Shown here: positions 54,306 through 62,649 of the stretch, in pieces
Layout: each line of letters begins with the position of its first letter
How positions within the stretch are numbered: position 1 is the first letter of the stretch
Source: Lachnospiraceae bacterium
Lineage (GTDB): Bacteria > Bacillota > Clostridia > Lachnospirales > Lachnospiraceae
Direction of reading: 5' to 3'
Assembly (NCBI GenBank): GCA_910574805.1
Contig: CAJTCV010000004.1
Span: forward strand, 62,493 to 126,492
DNA: 64,000 bases
Made by a program: the position numbers and the translations under genes
The notes under the pieces: generated by a model
Database searches by the model: none
What the model was told of the DNA's origin: nothing
Seen by the model: only the letters and a program-made list of their open reading frames with translations

Positions 54306-54737
54306 ATGTCTAAATTCAGCAAATTTATGAGAGAGAACAAGATCAAAAAGAAAAACGGGATGTATGCACCGACCAGATCGCTTCTGGACGAGAACGGCAG
54401 TCCTCTGGAATGGGAATTTCGGCATATTACTTCCAGAGAAAATGAAATTCTCCGGGAAGAATGTACCATGGAAGTGCCGGTTACCGGAAAACCGAACATG
54501 TTCCGCCAGAAACTGAAATCCGGTCTCTACATTCAGAAGATGATCGCTGCCTCTGTAGTGCTGCCTGATCTGTACGACAAGGAGCTGCAGGATTCTTATG
54601 GTGCTGCGACCCCGGAAGACCTTCTGCTTGCCATGGTGGATGATCCGGGCGAATATAATGAGCTTGCTGCATTTGTGCAGAAGTTCCAGGGCTTTGACGT
54701 CTCCTTTAGTGATAAGGTGGATGAAGCAAAAAACTGA
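54306..54737 (+). CDS. Tail assembly chaperone, short form (XkdN-like)
   Basis: The 143-residue protein (SKFSKFMRENKIKKKNGMYAPTRS at start, split over a basic region) matches XkdN, the gpG-type chaperone that coats the tape measure protein before tube assembly. ATG 54306 follows AAAGGAG by 9 nt; the longer open frame upstream runs through the hairpin. Its last codons GCA AAA AAC TGA contain a slippery heptamer just before the stop, giving a second, longer product. Confidence 0.85.
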   Translation: MSKFSKFMRENKIKKKNGMYAPTRSLLDENGSPLEWEFRHITSRENEILREECTMEVPVTGKPNMFRQKLKSGLYIQKMIAASVVLPDLYDKELQDSYGAATPEDLLLAMVDDPGEYNELAAFVQKFQGFDVSFSDKVDEAKN

Positions 54738-54934
54738 TTGAAGAAGGGGATTGGGAGGCTAATTTTGCCTATTATTCCCTTCTGAAATTGCATATTCTGC
54801 CTTCTGTTTTTCTCGGACTGGATGAGCAGGAGAAAGCCTTTGTAGTGGCTGCTGTTGAAGTGAAGATGGAACATGACAGGAAAAGAGAAAAAGAGATGAA
54901 GCGCAGGCAGAAAAAAGGGAAGAAAGGAAGGTGA
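54306..54934 (+). CDS. Tail assembly chaperone, -1 frameshift form (gpGT-like)
   Basis: A -1 slip on AAAAAAC (54728-54734) lets ribosomes avoid the TGA at 54735 and read a 66-codon extension to TGA 54932-54934, giving about 209 residues. The extension starts LIEEGDWEANFAYYSLLKLH, contains PSVFLGLDEQEKAFVVAAVE and ends in a very basic Lys/Arg tail, as expected of the T part of gpGT proteins. The extension frame has no ATG with a ribosome site near its beginning. It ends 4 nt before the tape measure gene. Frameshifting is inferred from sequence and from family precedent. Confidence 0.8.
54728..54734 (+). promoter_or_regulatory. Programmed -1 ribosomal frameshift slippery site
   Basis: The heptamer A AAA AAC is in the correct phase (zero frame GCA AAA AAC) and abuts the zero-frame stop TGA. 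Confidence 0.8.
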
Positions 54935-54938
54935 TGGT

Positions 54939-57569
54939 ATGGGAAGTATAAGCGTAGCGGTTGAGCTGAGGGATGATTTCACAAACATGCTGTATCAGAT
55001 GGCAGAGTCTGTGAATTTCAGGATCTCTGATTCCGGTTCCCTGCCTTCTCTGCCCACAGTGGATGTGAGAATTCATCCGGTGCTGCCCGATCCCGTGATC
55101 CCTCAGCAGGCTCCGGTCCGTATTCCTGTTCAATGGCAGTCCGGGGGTCCGGAGGTCTTCGGCGGCAGCGGAATGGAACGGTATCGGCAGGAAGTCCAGA
55201 GTACAGATGCGATGCTCGCGCGGTTAAGCCATATGCAGAATTCCATTGCGAGACAGGCATATAATACCAGTATCTTTCCTCCGGAAGGCTTTCGGGATTT
55301 AAACCGGATGGCTGTGAGGATGGATCTGGTAAGGGAACGGATTCAGCAGATGGAAAATCATCCTCTGAATGCGGGGACGGATGCTGCAAACGCAGAGCTG
55401 GAAAGGCTGAGAGGGCAGCTGGATCAGGCGCTTCGGGAACAACAGAATCTGAATCAGGCCATGAATGATATGAATGTACAGGAGGCCAACGAAGCATATC
55501 TGAGGCTGCAGCAGATCATAGGAGATACAGAAAGACAGATCAGGGATCATGCAGATGAACAGGGACGTCTGAATTCGGAAGGCGGAGGAGATACCGGACG
55601 GTCGGGTGGAATGACAGAGAAGATCACGGAGGTGCTTTCCTCTGTTGTGACAGTTGAAAACATTTCGGAAGTGCTGAATCTGTCGGATCAGATGACTTCG
55701 GCCGCTGCAGGCCTGGAAAGGATAAATGACGGCCTGCAGACGGCACAGGAGCTGCAGAACATGGTATACCTCTCCAGTGAACGGGCGAGGGGGTCGTATC
55801 AGGCAATGGCGGGAGCAGTTTCCAATATGGGGAGTGCAGCCGGCGATGCTTTTGGAAGCACGGAAGAAATCGTTGCGTTCACGGAGCAGGTCAGCAGGCA
55901 GTTTCAGCTTGCCGGAATGGATTCTTCGGAAAGTGACGGCGCCATGGAGCAGATGGCACAGATGATGGGTTCCGGCGGTATGGGAGCTGAGGAATACAGC
56001 AGCATGCTGGAACAGGCGCCGAACATGATCCAGACGATCGCGGATTATCTGGGAGTGCCGGAAGAAAAGCTGGAAGATATGGCGGCTGCGGGACAGATCA
56101 CATCCGATACGGTGAAAGCGGCCGTATTTGCGGCTGCGGATGAGACCAATGCAAAGTTTGAGAGTATGCCAATGACCTTTGAACAGATCTGGACGTCCAT
56201 GGGAAACACGGCATTGATGGGATTGCAGCCGCTTTTGAGAAGCCTGAGTGACATTGCCAACAGCACAGCTTTTCAGCAGATGGTTGCTCATGCAGGAGAA
56301 GCATTTGCACTGCTGGCTGCAGCTGCAGAACCGTTGCTGAACAGGATCGGCGGAATGCAGGGATTATGGGCTGTTGCCAATGGAGCGATTAACGGACTGC
56401 TTCTGGTCGGCGGCGCGGTCCTGGGAATGTTTGGCCTGCTTGTGGACGGCGTACAGCTTCTGATGGATAACTGGTCGTGGCTGTCGCCGATTATTTTGGG
56501 GGCAGCTGCTGCACTGGCAGTTTATTATGGATGGCAGCTGGCAGTGAATATTATAGGCGTAATCAGTAAAGTGATTCATTTTGCCATGGCAATTGCACAG
56601 ATGATTCATGCAGCGGCAACCAAAACACTGACAACTGGAATAGCAGAACAGATTGCGGCACAGAATGGTCTGAACGCCGCACTTGCAGCCTGCCCGCTCG
56701 TCTGGATTATTATTCTGATCATCGCTCTGGTTGCGCTTTTCTATGCAGCGGTGGCGGCGGTCAATCATTTTGCCGGTACTTCTGCCTCCGCAACAGGAAT
56801 TATCTGCGGTGTGTTTATGTCCGCACTGGCTGTGGTCGGAAATCTTCTGGTTGCGCTGATTAATTCCGGAATGGATCTGTTTGCCTTTTTCTGGAACTAT
56901 ATTGCGGCGTTTGCGAATTTCTTCGGAAATGTGTTCAACGACCCGGTGGGTGCGATTGCACGTCTGTTCTTCGATCTGGCGGATAACGTCCTTAGCCTGC
57001 TGGAAACGGTGGCCGGCGCCATTGATACCATGTTTGGTACCGAATTTGCGGATGCTGTGTCCGGATGGCGTAATTCTCTTGGCGGCTGGGTGGACGAGAC
57101 CTTTGGAAAGGGCGAAGAAGTCATGAAGGAGCTGGATTTCTCCGACAGGCATCTGGGACGGTTTGAGTACAGCGAAGCATGGGATAAAGGATATTCCTTC
57201 GGGGAGGGGATCGAGGATAAAATCATGAATTTTGATCCGGCGTCTCTCTTTGGAGAAAGTCCTCTTCCTTCGCCGGATGAATATGCAAATTCCCTGGAGG
57301 GCGGGGGTATCGGCAGCGGAATCGAAAATATTTCCGAGAACACCGGGGCGATGACCGATACAATGGACATTACCGGAGAAGAGCTGAAATATCTGCGGGA
57401 TATTGCGGAGCAGGAAGCAATCAACCGGTTTACCACCGCAGAGATCAGCATTGAACAGACGAATCACAACACGATCAGGAACGGGCTGGATCTGGACGGC
57501 GTGATCTCCGGTATGACAGATGCAGTGAACGAAGCGATCTATATTTCAACGGAAGGAGTGCATGCCTGA
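54939..57569 (+). CDS. Tail tape measure protein (XkdO-like)
   Basis: The 876-residue protein begins SISVAVELRDDFTNMLYQMA and is largely helical: a Gln/Glu-rich coiled-coil part (about residues 85-210), a central Ala/Met-rich region (TAAQELQ-type heptads, MAQMMGSGGMGAEEYSSM), then hydrophobic segments at about 510-560 and 585-610 that could insert into the target membrane or line the tube. Tape length sets tail length; 876 residues would suggest roughly 130 nm at about 0.15 nm per residue. ATG follows GGAAGG by a few nt. It ends directly at the next start. Confidence 0.9.
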   Translation: MGSISVAVELRDDFTNMLYQMAESVNFRISDSGSLPSLPTVDVRIHPVLPDPVIPQQAPVRIPVQWQSGGPEVFGGSGMERYRQEVQSTDAMLARLSHMQNSIARQAYNTSIFPPEGFRDLNRMAVRMDLVRERIQQMENHPLNAGTDAANAELERLRGQLDQALREQQNLNQAMNDMNVQEANEAYLRLQQIIGDTERQIRDHADEQGRLNSEGGGDTGRSGGMTEKITEVLSSVVTVENISEVLNLSDQMTSAAAGLERINDGLQTAQELQNMVYLSSERARGSYQAMAGAVSNMGSAAGDAFGSTEEIVAFTEQVSRQFQLAGMDSSESDGAMEQMAQMMGSGGMGAEEYSSMLEQAPNMIQTIADYLGVPEEKLEDMAAAGQITSDTVKAAVFAAADETNAKFESMPMTFEQIWTSMGNTALMGLQPLLRSLSDIANSTAFQQMVAHAGEAFALLAAAAEPLLNRIGGMQGLWAVANGAINGLLLVGGAVLGMFGLLVDGVQLLMDNWSWLSPIILGAAAALAVYYGWQLAVNIIGVISKVIHFAMAIAQMIHAAATKTLTTGIAEQIAAQNGLNAALAACPLVWIIILIIALVALFYAAVAAVNHFAGTSASATGIICGVFMSALAVVGNLLVALINSGMDLFAFFWNYIAAFANFFGNVFNDPVGAIARLFFDLADNVLSLLETVAGAIDTMFGTEFADAVSGWRNSLGGWVDETFGKGEEVMKELDFSDRHLGRFEYSEAWDKGYSFGEGIEDKIMNFDPASLFGESPLPSPDEYANSLEGGGIGSGIENISENTGAMTDTMDITGEELKYLRDIAEQEAINRFTTAEISIEQTNHNTIRNGLDLDGVISGMTDAVNEAIYISTEGVHA

Positions 57570-58259
57570 ATGGGAAAAAGCGGATATGATTTTTACTTAA
57601 ATAAATGTCTGTTGCCGGTTGCACCGCCGAAACTGACGGTAAAGATCAATAATGCAAATAAAACGGTGACGCTGATCAACGAGGGGCAGATCAATCTTCT
57701 GAAAAAGGCGGAGCTTACAGATCTGGAATTTGAATGCAGAATACCGCAGGAGCCGTATCCGTTTGCGGTCTATAAGTCGGGATTTAAAGGCGCTGACTAT
57801 TTTCTGGATTATTTTGAAACATTGAAGACGAATCAGAAGCCTTTTCAGTTCATAGTCTGCAGAACAAAACCGACCGGGAAACGGCTGTTTGATACCAATA
57901 TAAGGGTATCCATGGAAGATTACAAGATCACAGAGGATGCAAAAGAGGGATTTGACCTGATGGTTGACATAAAATTGAAACAATGGAGAGACTACGGGAC
58001 AAAGACAGTGAACATCAGTTTTGACATGAGCAGACCAAAGGCCAGTGTGGAGCCGCAGCGGGAGACCGGAGCTTCGCCGGCCCCGACGGAAGCGCAGACA
58101 TATACAGTGGTCAAGGGGGACTGCCTCTGGAATATCGCGAAGAAATTCTATGGAAACGGTTCAAAATATTCCGTGATCTACAATGCCAACCGGAGTGTGA
58201 TCGGAGGGAATCCCAATCTGATCTATCCGGGCCAGGTGCTGACAATTCCGGCCGGTTAG
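57570..58259 (+). CDS. LysM-domain baseplate protein (XkdP-like)
   Basis: The 229-residue protein has an N-terminal tail-protein domain (about 1-150) and a C-terminal LysM (about 178-229, [18 protein letters not shown], ending [11 protein letters not shown]). It corresponds to XkdP/gp53-type baseplate proteins that bridge the tube end and the wedges; the LysM contacts tube or peptidoglycan. The start ATG abuts the tape measure stop. Confidence 0.88.
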   Translation: MGKSGYDFYLNKCLLPVAPPKLTVKINNANKTVTLINEGQINLLKKAELTDLEFECRIPQEPYPFAVYKSGFKGADYFLDYFETLKTNQKPFQFIVCRTKPTGKRLFDTNIRVSMEDYKITEDAKEGFDLMVDIKLKQWRDYGTKTVNISFDMSRPKASVEPQRETGASPAPTEAQTYTVVKGDCLWNIAKKFYGNGSKYSVIYNANRSVIGGNPNLIYPGQVLTIPAG

Positions 58260-58276
58260 AAAGGGGACTGGTTCAC

Positions 58277-59257
58277 ATGAGCATTGAACTTTTGATTGGA
58301 AATGATACCGGGACAAAGGCATATTTTCCGGCAGTGGAAGAAGGGATTGAGTGGTCAACAGAGCGGAAGGGGACTCCGGGAAAACTGACATTTAAAGTTC
58401 TGAAAGACGATGTGCTTGATTTTTCAGAGGGCAGTGCAGTGAGGATGAAAGAAAACGGCAGTGAACTGTTTTTTGGTTTTGTTTTTAAACAGCAGAGAGA
58501 TAAGGATCGAATCATTACTGTTACCGCCTATGATCAGCTGCGGTATCTGAAAAATAAAGATACGATTGTCTATGAGAATAAAACGGCGGATCAGCTGTTG
58601 CGGATGATCGCTTCTGACTATGCTCTGAATGTGGGTGTACTGGAGCCTGCCGGATATGTGATCGAATCCAGGGTTGAGGAAAATACCTCGCTTTTTGAGA
58701 TGCTCCAGAATGCCCTGGATCTGACACTGATGAATACAGGGGAGCTGTTTGTTCTATATGACGATTTTGGGAAGCTGACGCTGAGGCATCTGTCGTCCAT
58801 GGCGGTGGGAGAGCCGGGCGCATATCTGATGGTGGATGAGGAAACGGGTGAAAACTTTGAGTACACATCTTCTATTGATGATAATACGTTCAATAAGATA
58901 AAGCTGACTTATGACAATGAGGAAACCGGATTCCGGGAAATATATATTGCGCAGGATTCCGGAAACATGAACAAATGGGGCGTCCTGCAGTATTTTGATA
59001 CGCTGAAAAAGGGAGAGAACGGTATGGCGAAAGCGGATGCGCTCCTGAAGCTGTATAACCGGAAAACCCGCGGCCTGAAGCTCACCGGTGTCCTGGGAGA
59101 CAATCGGGTGAGGGCAGGCAGCATGATCGCAGTGAATCTGAACCTGGGGGACATGAAAGTCCGGAACTTTATGCTGGTGGAGAGTTGCAGACATACGTAC
59201 AGGGAAGGAGAGCACTGGATGGATCTGACACTTAGAGGAGGTGAATTTGTTGGCTGA
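58277..59257 (+). CDS. Baseplate hub protein (XkdQ/YqbQ, gpD-like)
   Basis: The 326-residue protein shows the gpD/XkdQ hub pattern: IELLIGNDTGTKAYFPAVEEGIEW start split over two strands, FKVLKDDVLDFSEGSAV, AYDQLRYLKNKDTIVYENKTADQLL near residue 80-105, and LKLTGVLGDNRVRAGSMIAV near 265. It would form the trimeric hub under the tube. No separate peptidoglycan hydrolase domain is visible in it. It overlaps the next gene by 8 nt. Confidence 0.87.
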   Translation: MSIELLIGNDTGTKAYFPAVEEGIEWSTERKGTPGKLTFKVLKDDVLDFSEGSAVRMKENGSELFFGFVFKQQRDKDRIITVTAYDQLRYLKNKDTIVYENKTADQLLRMIASDYALNVGVLEPAGYVIESRVEENTSLFEMLQNALDLTLMNTGELFVLYDDFGKLTLRHLSSMAVGEPGAYLMVDEETGENFEYTSSIDDNTFNKIKLTYDNEETGFREIYIAQDSGNMNKWGVLQYFDTLKKGENGMAKADALLKLYNRKTRGLKLTGVLGDNRVRAGSMIAVNLNLGDMKVRNFMLVESCRHTYREGEHWMDLTLRGGEFVG

Positions 59258-59648
59258 TGCAAATGGACTTGTAGAAGCTGTAAAAAAGGCTTCAAGAGAC
59301 GAATGGGAGTCTTCCAAGCCTGTCAATGTATATTTTGGGGAGGTCGTGTCAAAAGCGCCCCTGAAGATCAATGTGGAACAGAAAATGATTCTTGGGGAGA
59401 ATCAGCTGATTCTGACAAGAAATGTTACAGATTATATGACAACTGTAACCATACAGTGGGTGACAGAAGAAGGGGTTCTTTCCCCGGACGGAGAAACGGC
59501 AGCCGCTCCGCCTCATGTACATGATATGACAGGAACTCAGAATTTTCTGATGCACAATGCGCTGGAGGTCGGCGATGAGGTGATCATCCTTCGGCAGCAG
59601 GAAGGTCAGAAATTTATTGTGGCTGACCGGATTGGAGGCAGGCGATGA
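59250..59648 (+). CDS. DUF2577 tail protein (XkdR-like, spike candidate)
   Basis: The 132-residue protein has the DUF2577 features: ANGLVEAVKKASRDEWESSKP at start (split), NVYFGEVVSKAPLKINVEQK with OB-fold-like strands, and PPHVHDMTG, whose histidines could bind metal. It lies where spike proteins are encoded in PBSX-like tails, so it may form the piercing tip. TTG 59250 is chosen because AGGAGG lies 8 nt before it; the earlier GTG overlaps that site. Confidence 0.8.
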   Translation: MADANGLVEAVKKASRDEWESSKPVNVYFGEVVSKAPLKINVEQKMILGENQLILTRNVTDYMTTVTIQWVTEEGVLSPDGETAAAPPHVHDMTGTQNFLMHNALEVGDEVIILRQQEGQKFIVADRIGGRR

Positions 59649-60049
59649 TTCCTTCGACGGTTGGATTCCTGGATAAAGATTTTGAGATTGAGGTACGGCC
59701 GAGTCTGACGTATCAGATGGAGATGGACAGTCACCGCATCCGTGGATATACGGACGGACTGGAAGCAGTCAGACAGGCGGTATACAAGATCATTATGACA
59801 GAACGCTATCAGTATATCATGTACAGCTGGAATTATGGGATCGAGCTTCAGGATCTGTTCGGGGAACCGGTTACTTATGTATGTCCGGAACTGAAACGCC
59901 GGATCTCGGAGGCCCTGCTGTGGGATGAACGGATCAGAAGCGTGGACAACTTTGCATTTGATTTTCCGGAAAAAGGGATTGTTCATGTGGAATTTCTGGT
60001 CCATACCATATTCGGGGACATGAAAATGGAAAGAGAGGTAAACTATTAG
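59645..60049 (+). CDS. DUF2634 baseplate wedge / sheath initiator (XkdS, gp25-like)
   Basis: The 134-residue protein has VGFLDKDFEIEVRPSLTYQ, TDGLEAVRQAVYKIIMTERYQYIMYSWNYG (split) and ELKRRISEALLWDERIRSVDNF, matching XkdS/gp25-type proteins that seed sheath assembly at the baseplate. It overlaps the preceding gene by 4 nt and the next by 1 nt, showing tight coupling within the baseplate block. Confidence 0.88.
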   Translation: MIPSTVGFLDKDFEIEVRPSLTYQMEMDSHRIRGYTDGLEAVRQAVYKIIMTERYQYIMYSWNYGIELQDLFGEPVTYVCPELKRRISEALLWDERIRSVDNFAFDFPEKGIVHVEFLVHTIFGDMKMEREVNY

Positions 60050-61248
60050 TGTATGAAAATACTACATATGAGACAATCCGGGACCGGATGCTTGCTCGTG
60101 TGCCGGACAGGTTCGATAAGCGGGAAGGTTCGGTCATATGGGATACCCATTCGCCTGCCGCGATCGAGCTACAGATTCTGTATCTGGAACTGGACAATAT
60201 TTTAAAAGAAGCGTATGGTGATTCGGCCTCAAGGGAATATCTGATTCTGCGGTGCAGGGAACGGGGAATCGCTCCCCGTCAGGCTACGCACGCTGTCCTG
60301 AAGGGAGTATTCGTTCCGGCAGATATTGAGGTTTCCGGGCAGCGATTTAATATCGGAGACAGGAATTATGTGGTAACAGAACGGATTGCGGATGGGGAAT
60401 ACCGGGTGCGGTGCGAGTCACCGGGACGTGTGGGAAATCAGTATCTGGGAAACATGATTCCTGTGGAATATATTCAGGGGCTGCAGACCGCGGAACTGAC
60501 GGAGCTTTTGATTCCCGGAGAGGATGAGGAAGAGACGGAAGAATTGCGGAGCCGGTATTTTGACTCTTTTGATGACCATGCTTTCGGCGGAAACCGGACG
60601 GATTATCTGGAGAAGACAAATGCGATACCGGGAGTCGGCAGAACCAAGGTGACGAGAGTGTGGAATACGGACATCTCTCCGGCTGAGATGATCCCGAAAG
60701 AAAGTGTGGAACGGTGGTATGACAGCACAAAGGAAACCCTGTCCGGGGAAGTGAGAGACTGGCTGAACTCTGTATTTCGCGCTGCAAAGGAGAAAAAACT
60801 GACTACCGGAGGAACTGTGCTTCTGACGATCATCAATTCTGAATTTGGTGCAGCTTCGGAAACACTTGTTCAGAAAGTCCAGACGGCCATGGATCCGGAA
60901 GTAAATGCTGGAGAGGGATATGGTCTGGCGCCCATGGGACATGTGGTGAAGGTGGAAAGCGCAAAAGAAAGGAAAGTCACAGTAAAAGCCTCATTGATCT
61001 TTGAACCAGGGTACGGGTGGAACAATCTTCAGGGGCTTCTGGAAGAGGCAGTGTCGGATTATCTTCTGGAACTCCGGAAAGAATGGGCAGATGCTTCTTA
61101 TCTGGTCGTACGGATCAGCCAGATCGATACCCGGCTTCTGAACGTGCAGGGGGTACTGGATGTGCAGAATACTTCCATTAATGGTGTCATGAGCAATCTG
61201 AGCCTGGAAAAATATGAGATTCCGGTGCCTGGAGGTGTGAGCGGATGA
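60049..61248 (+). CDS. Baseplate J/gp47 family protein (XkdT-like)
   Basis: The 399-residue protein has the gpJ/XkdT signature: ERYDKREGSVIWDTHSPAAIELQ-like start here reading RFDKREGSVIWDTHSPAAIE, GVFVPADIEVSGQRF, and ETEELRSRYFDSFDDHAFGGN near residue 165-185. It forms the wedge ring that links hub, sheath initiator and fibers. GTG 60049 shares one base with the previous stop; GAGAGG lies upstream. Confidence 0.93.
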   Translation: MYENTTYETIRDRMLARVPDRFDKREGSVIWDTHSPAAIELQILYLELDNILKEAYGDSASREYLILRCRERGIAPRQATHAVLKGVFVPADIEVSGQRFNIGDRNYVVTERIADGEYRVRCESPGRVGNQYLGNMIPVEYIQGLQTAELTELLIPGEDEEETEELRSRYFDSFDDHAFGGNRTDYLEKTNAIPGVGRTKVTRVWNTDISPAEMIPKESVERWYDSTKETLSGEVRDWLNSVFRAAKEKKLTTGGTVLLTIINSEFGAASETLVQKVQTAMDPEVNAGEGYGLAPMGHVVKVESAKERKVTVKASLIFEPGYGWNNLQGLLEEAVSDYLLELRKEWADASYLVVRISQIDTRLLNVQGVLDVQNTSINGVMSNLSLEKYEIPVPGGVSG

Positions 61249-61781
61249 TCAGAGAGGTGAATCTTGTTTCCTGTCTGCCGCCGTTTATGGCAGATTATGA
61301 GGAAATGAACAGGACGTTGAAAGCAGAAGATCCGGAATTTGTACTTGTGTGGAAAGCTGCCGAACGGGTTCTGCAAAATGAATTTATCGCCACGGCTGAC
61401 GAGTATGGAATTTCAAGATTTGAAAAAATGCTGAAGATTCTTCCATCCCGTGAAGATACCCTGGAAAGCAGAAGGGCAAGGGTTCAGTCCAGATGGTTTA
61501 CAGATCTTCCCTACACATGGAGAATGTTTCTTCAGAAATTGAAGGCTCTGTGCGGGGAACAGAATTTTACCATTGAAAAACGGCTGGATTCTTATGAAAT
61601 TGCTCTGAATGTACGGCTGGAGATGTCCGGACAGGTACAGGAGCTGGAACGGATGACCAATATGATGTTGCCGTGTAATCTTGTACTGCGTGCAGACAAT
61701 CAGATAACAGCGGATGCAGAGGCAGGGCTGTATATCGGGGGGATTTTGTCCACATGTATGATTATGGAGGCGGAAGGATAG
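61245..61781 (+). CDS. DUF2313 (YmfQ/XkdU-like) baseplate protein
   Basis: The 178-residue protein follows the XkdU/YmfQ pattern: LPPFMADYEEMNRTLKAEDPEF near the N-terminus (split), IATADEYGISRFEKML, SREDTLESRRARVQSRWF and LPYTWRMFLQKLKALCG. It is the wedge tip that fibers attach to. It overlaps XkdT by 4 nt and is followed 3 nt later by the first fiber gene. Confidence 0.9.
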   Translation: MIREVNLVSCLPPFMADYEEMNRTLKAEDPEFVLVWKAAERVLQNEFIATADEYGISRFEKMLKILPSREDTLESRRARVQSRWFTDLPYTWRMFLQKLKALCGEQNFTIEKRLDSYEIALNVRLEMSGQVQELERMTNMMLPCNLVLRADNQITADAEAGLYIGGILSTCMIMEAEG

Positions 61782-61784
61782 AAA

Positions 61785-62570
61785 ATGAATCATATAACGA
61801 TAACAGACAACGGTCAGAGACTTCTGGCAAAAATAACTGCGGGAGAAACGATGGCTGTATTTACCAGAATAGGAATATCAGATGTGCAGTATAAGGATGA
61901 GGAACTGCAGCATCTGCAAGTGCTGGAGCGTGTACGTCGGCAGGCGGATATTTTGAATGTGGAGGTGAAAGATGATACCACCATCGTGCTCTCCTGTTAC
62001 TTGAACAACCAGGAATCTGAAGAAGGATATTATGTTTCGACAGTGGGAATCTATGCGAAAGCACAGGGAGAAGAGGAAATTCTGTATGGGATTACATCTG
62101 TGGAAAACCGGCCGTTTCTCCCGGGATGTTCGGAGACATTAACGGGCATTTCGTTTCGGTTTATGCTGAAAGTGGGAGACAGCAGAAATATAACCATAAG
62201 TGTCGACGAGACAACATCTCTGACGGTAGGGGAATTTCATGCATACAGGCAGCATTTCGAGGAAGAATTAGCCAAAATGGAGTTTCCGTCGTTTGAAGAC
62301 TACACTTCCGGCAGTGAACCTCTGCCGACAACAGAGGCGGCCATTGCCGGAATTGTGGCCGGCAGATCTGTCGGTTCGGTGCTTCAGAATATGAAAGCGG
62401 CATTGCTGGGCCTGCAGGCCGCAAATCTTGCGCTGTCCGGGAGGATGGAGCGTTACAGCCCGTTTGTGACCATGTTTCAAAATATACCGGTCAGCGAGCG
62501 GACGGAGGATAAGTGGTATCTGCTGGCGTCAGAAGAAAGCTGGAAAAATCATCAGGGATATTATTGTTAA
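61785..62570 (+). CDS. Tail fiber / fiber-attachment protein 1
   Basis: The 261-residue protein has an N-terminal tail-collar type domain (ITDNGQRLLAKITAGETMAVFTRIG region) as in phage tail proteins that dock to the baseplate, then a helix-rich module at residues 170-222 (FEDYTSGSEPLP, AGIVAGRS, NMKAALLGLQAANLALSG) that is repeated in fiber protein 2, and a short C-terminal tip. It may be the fiber shaft base or adaptor. Confidence 0.75.
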   Translation: MNHITITDNGQRLLAKITAGETMAVFTRIGISDVQYKDEELQHLQVLERVRRQADILNVEVKDDTTIVLSCYLNNQESEEGYYVSTVGIYAKAQGEEEILYGITSVENRPFLPGCSETLTGISFRFMLKVGDSRNITISVDETTSLTVGEFHAYRQHFEEELAKMEFPSFEDYTSGSEPLPTTEAAIAGIVAGRSVGSVLQNMKAALLGLQAANLALSGRMERYSPFVTMFQNIPVSERTEDKWYLLASEESWKNHQGYYC

Positions 62571-62576
62571 TTTTAG

Positions 62577-62610
62577 GCCCTCTGAGGTCAGGAATGATTT
62601 CGGAGGGTTT
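62577..62610 (+). terminator. Weak terminator-like hairpin between the fiber genes
   Basis: CCCTCTGA (62578-62585) pairs with TCGGAGGG (62600-62607) with one G-T pair, followed by only three T. It may reduce fiber 2 expression or allow replacement of the distal fiber gene as a cassette. Confidence 0.4.
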
Positions 62611-62649
62611 GATCAAAAAACAGGGTTATAAAACGAAGGAGAGATAAAA

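Noticed and set aside
54735-54938. Sequencing indel or pseudogene after the XkdN-like gene
   Set aside because: The change of frame coincides with an in-phase A AAA AAC heptamer at the known position of programmed frameshifting in tail chaperone genes, and the -1 frame is open to just before the tape measure gene.
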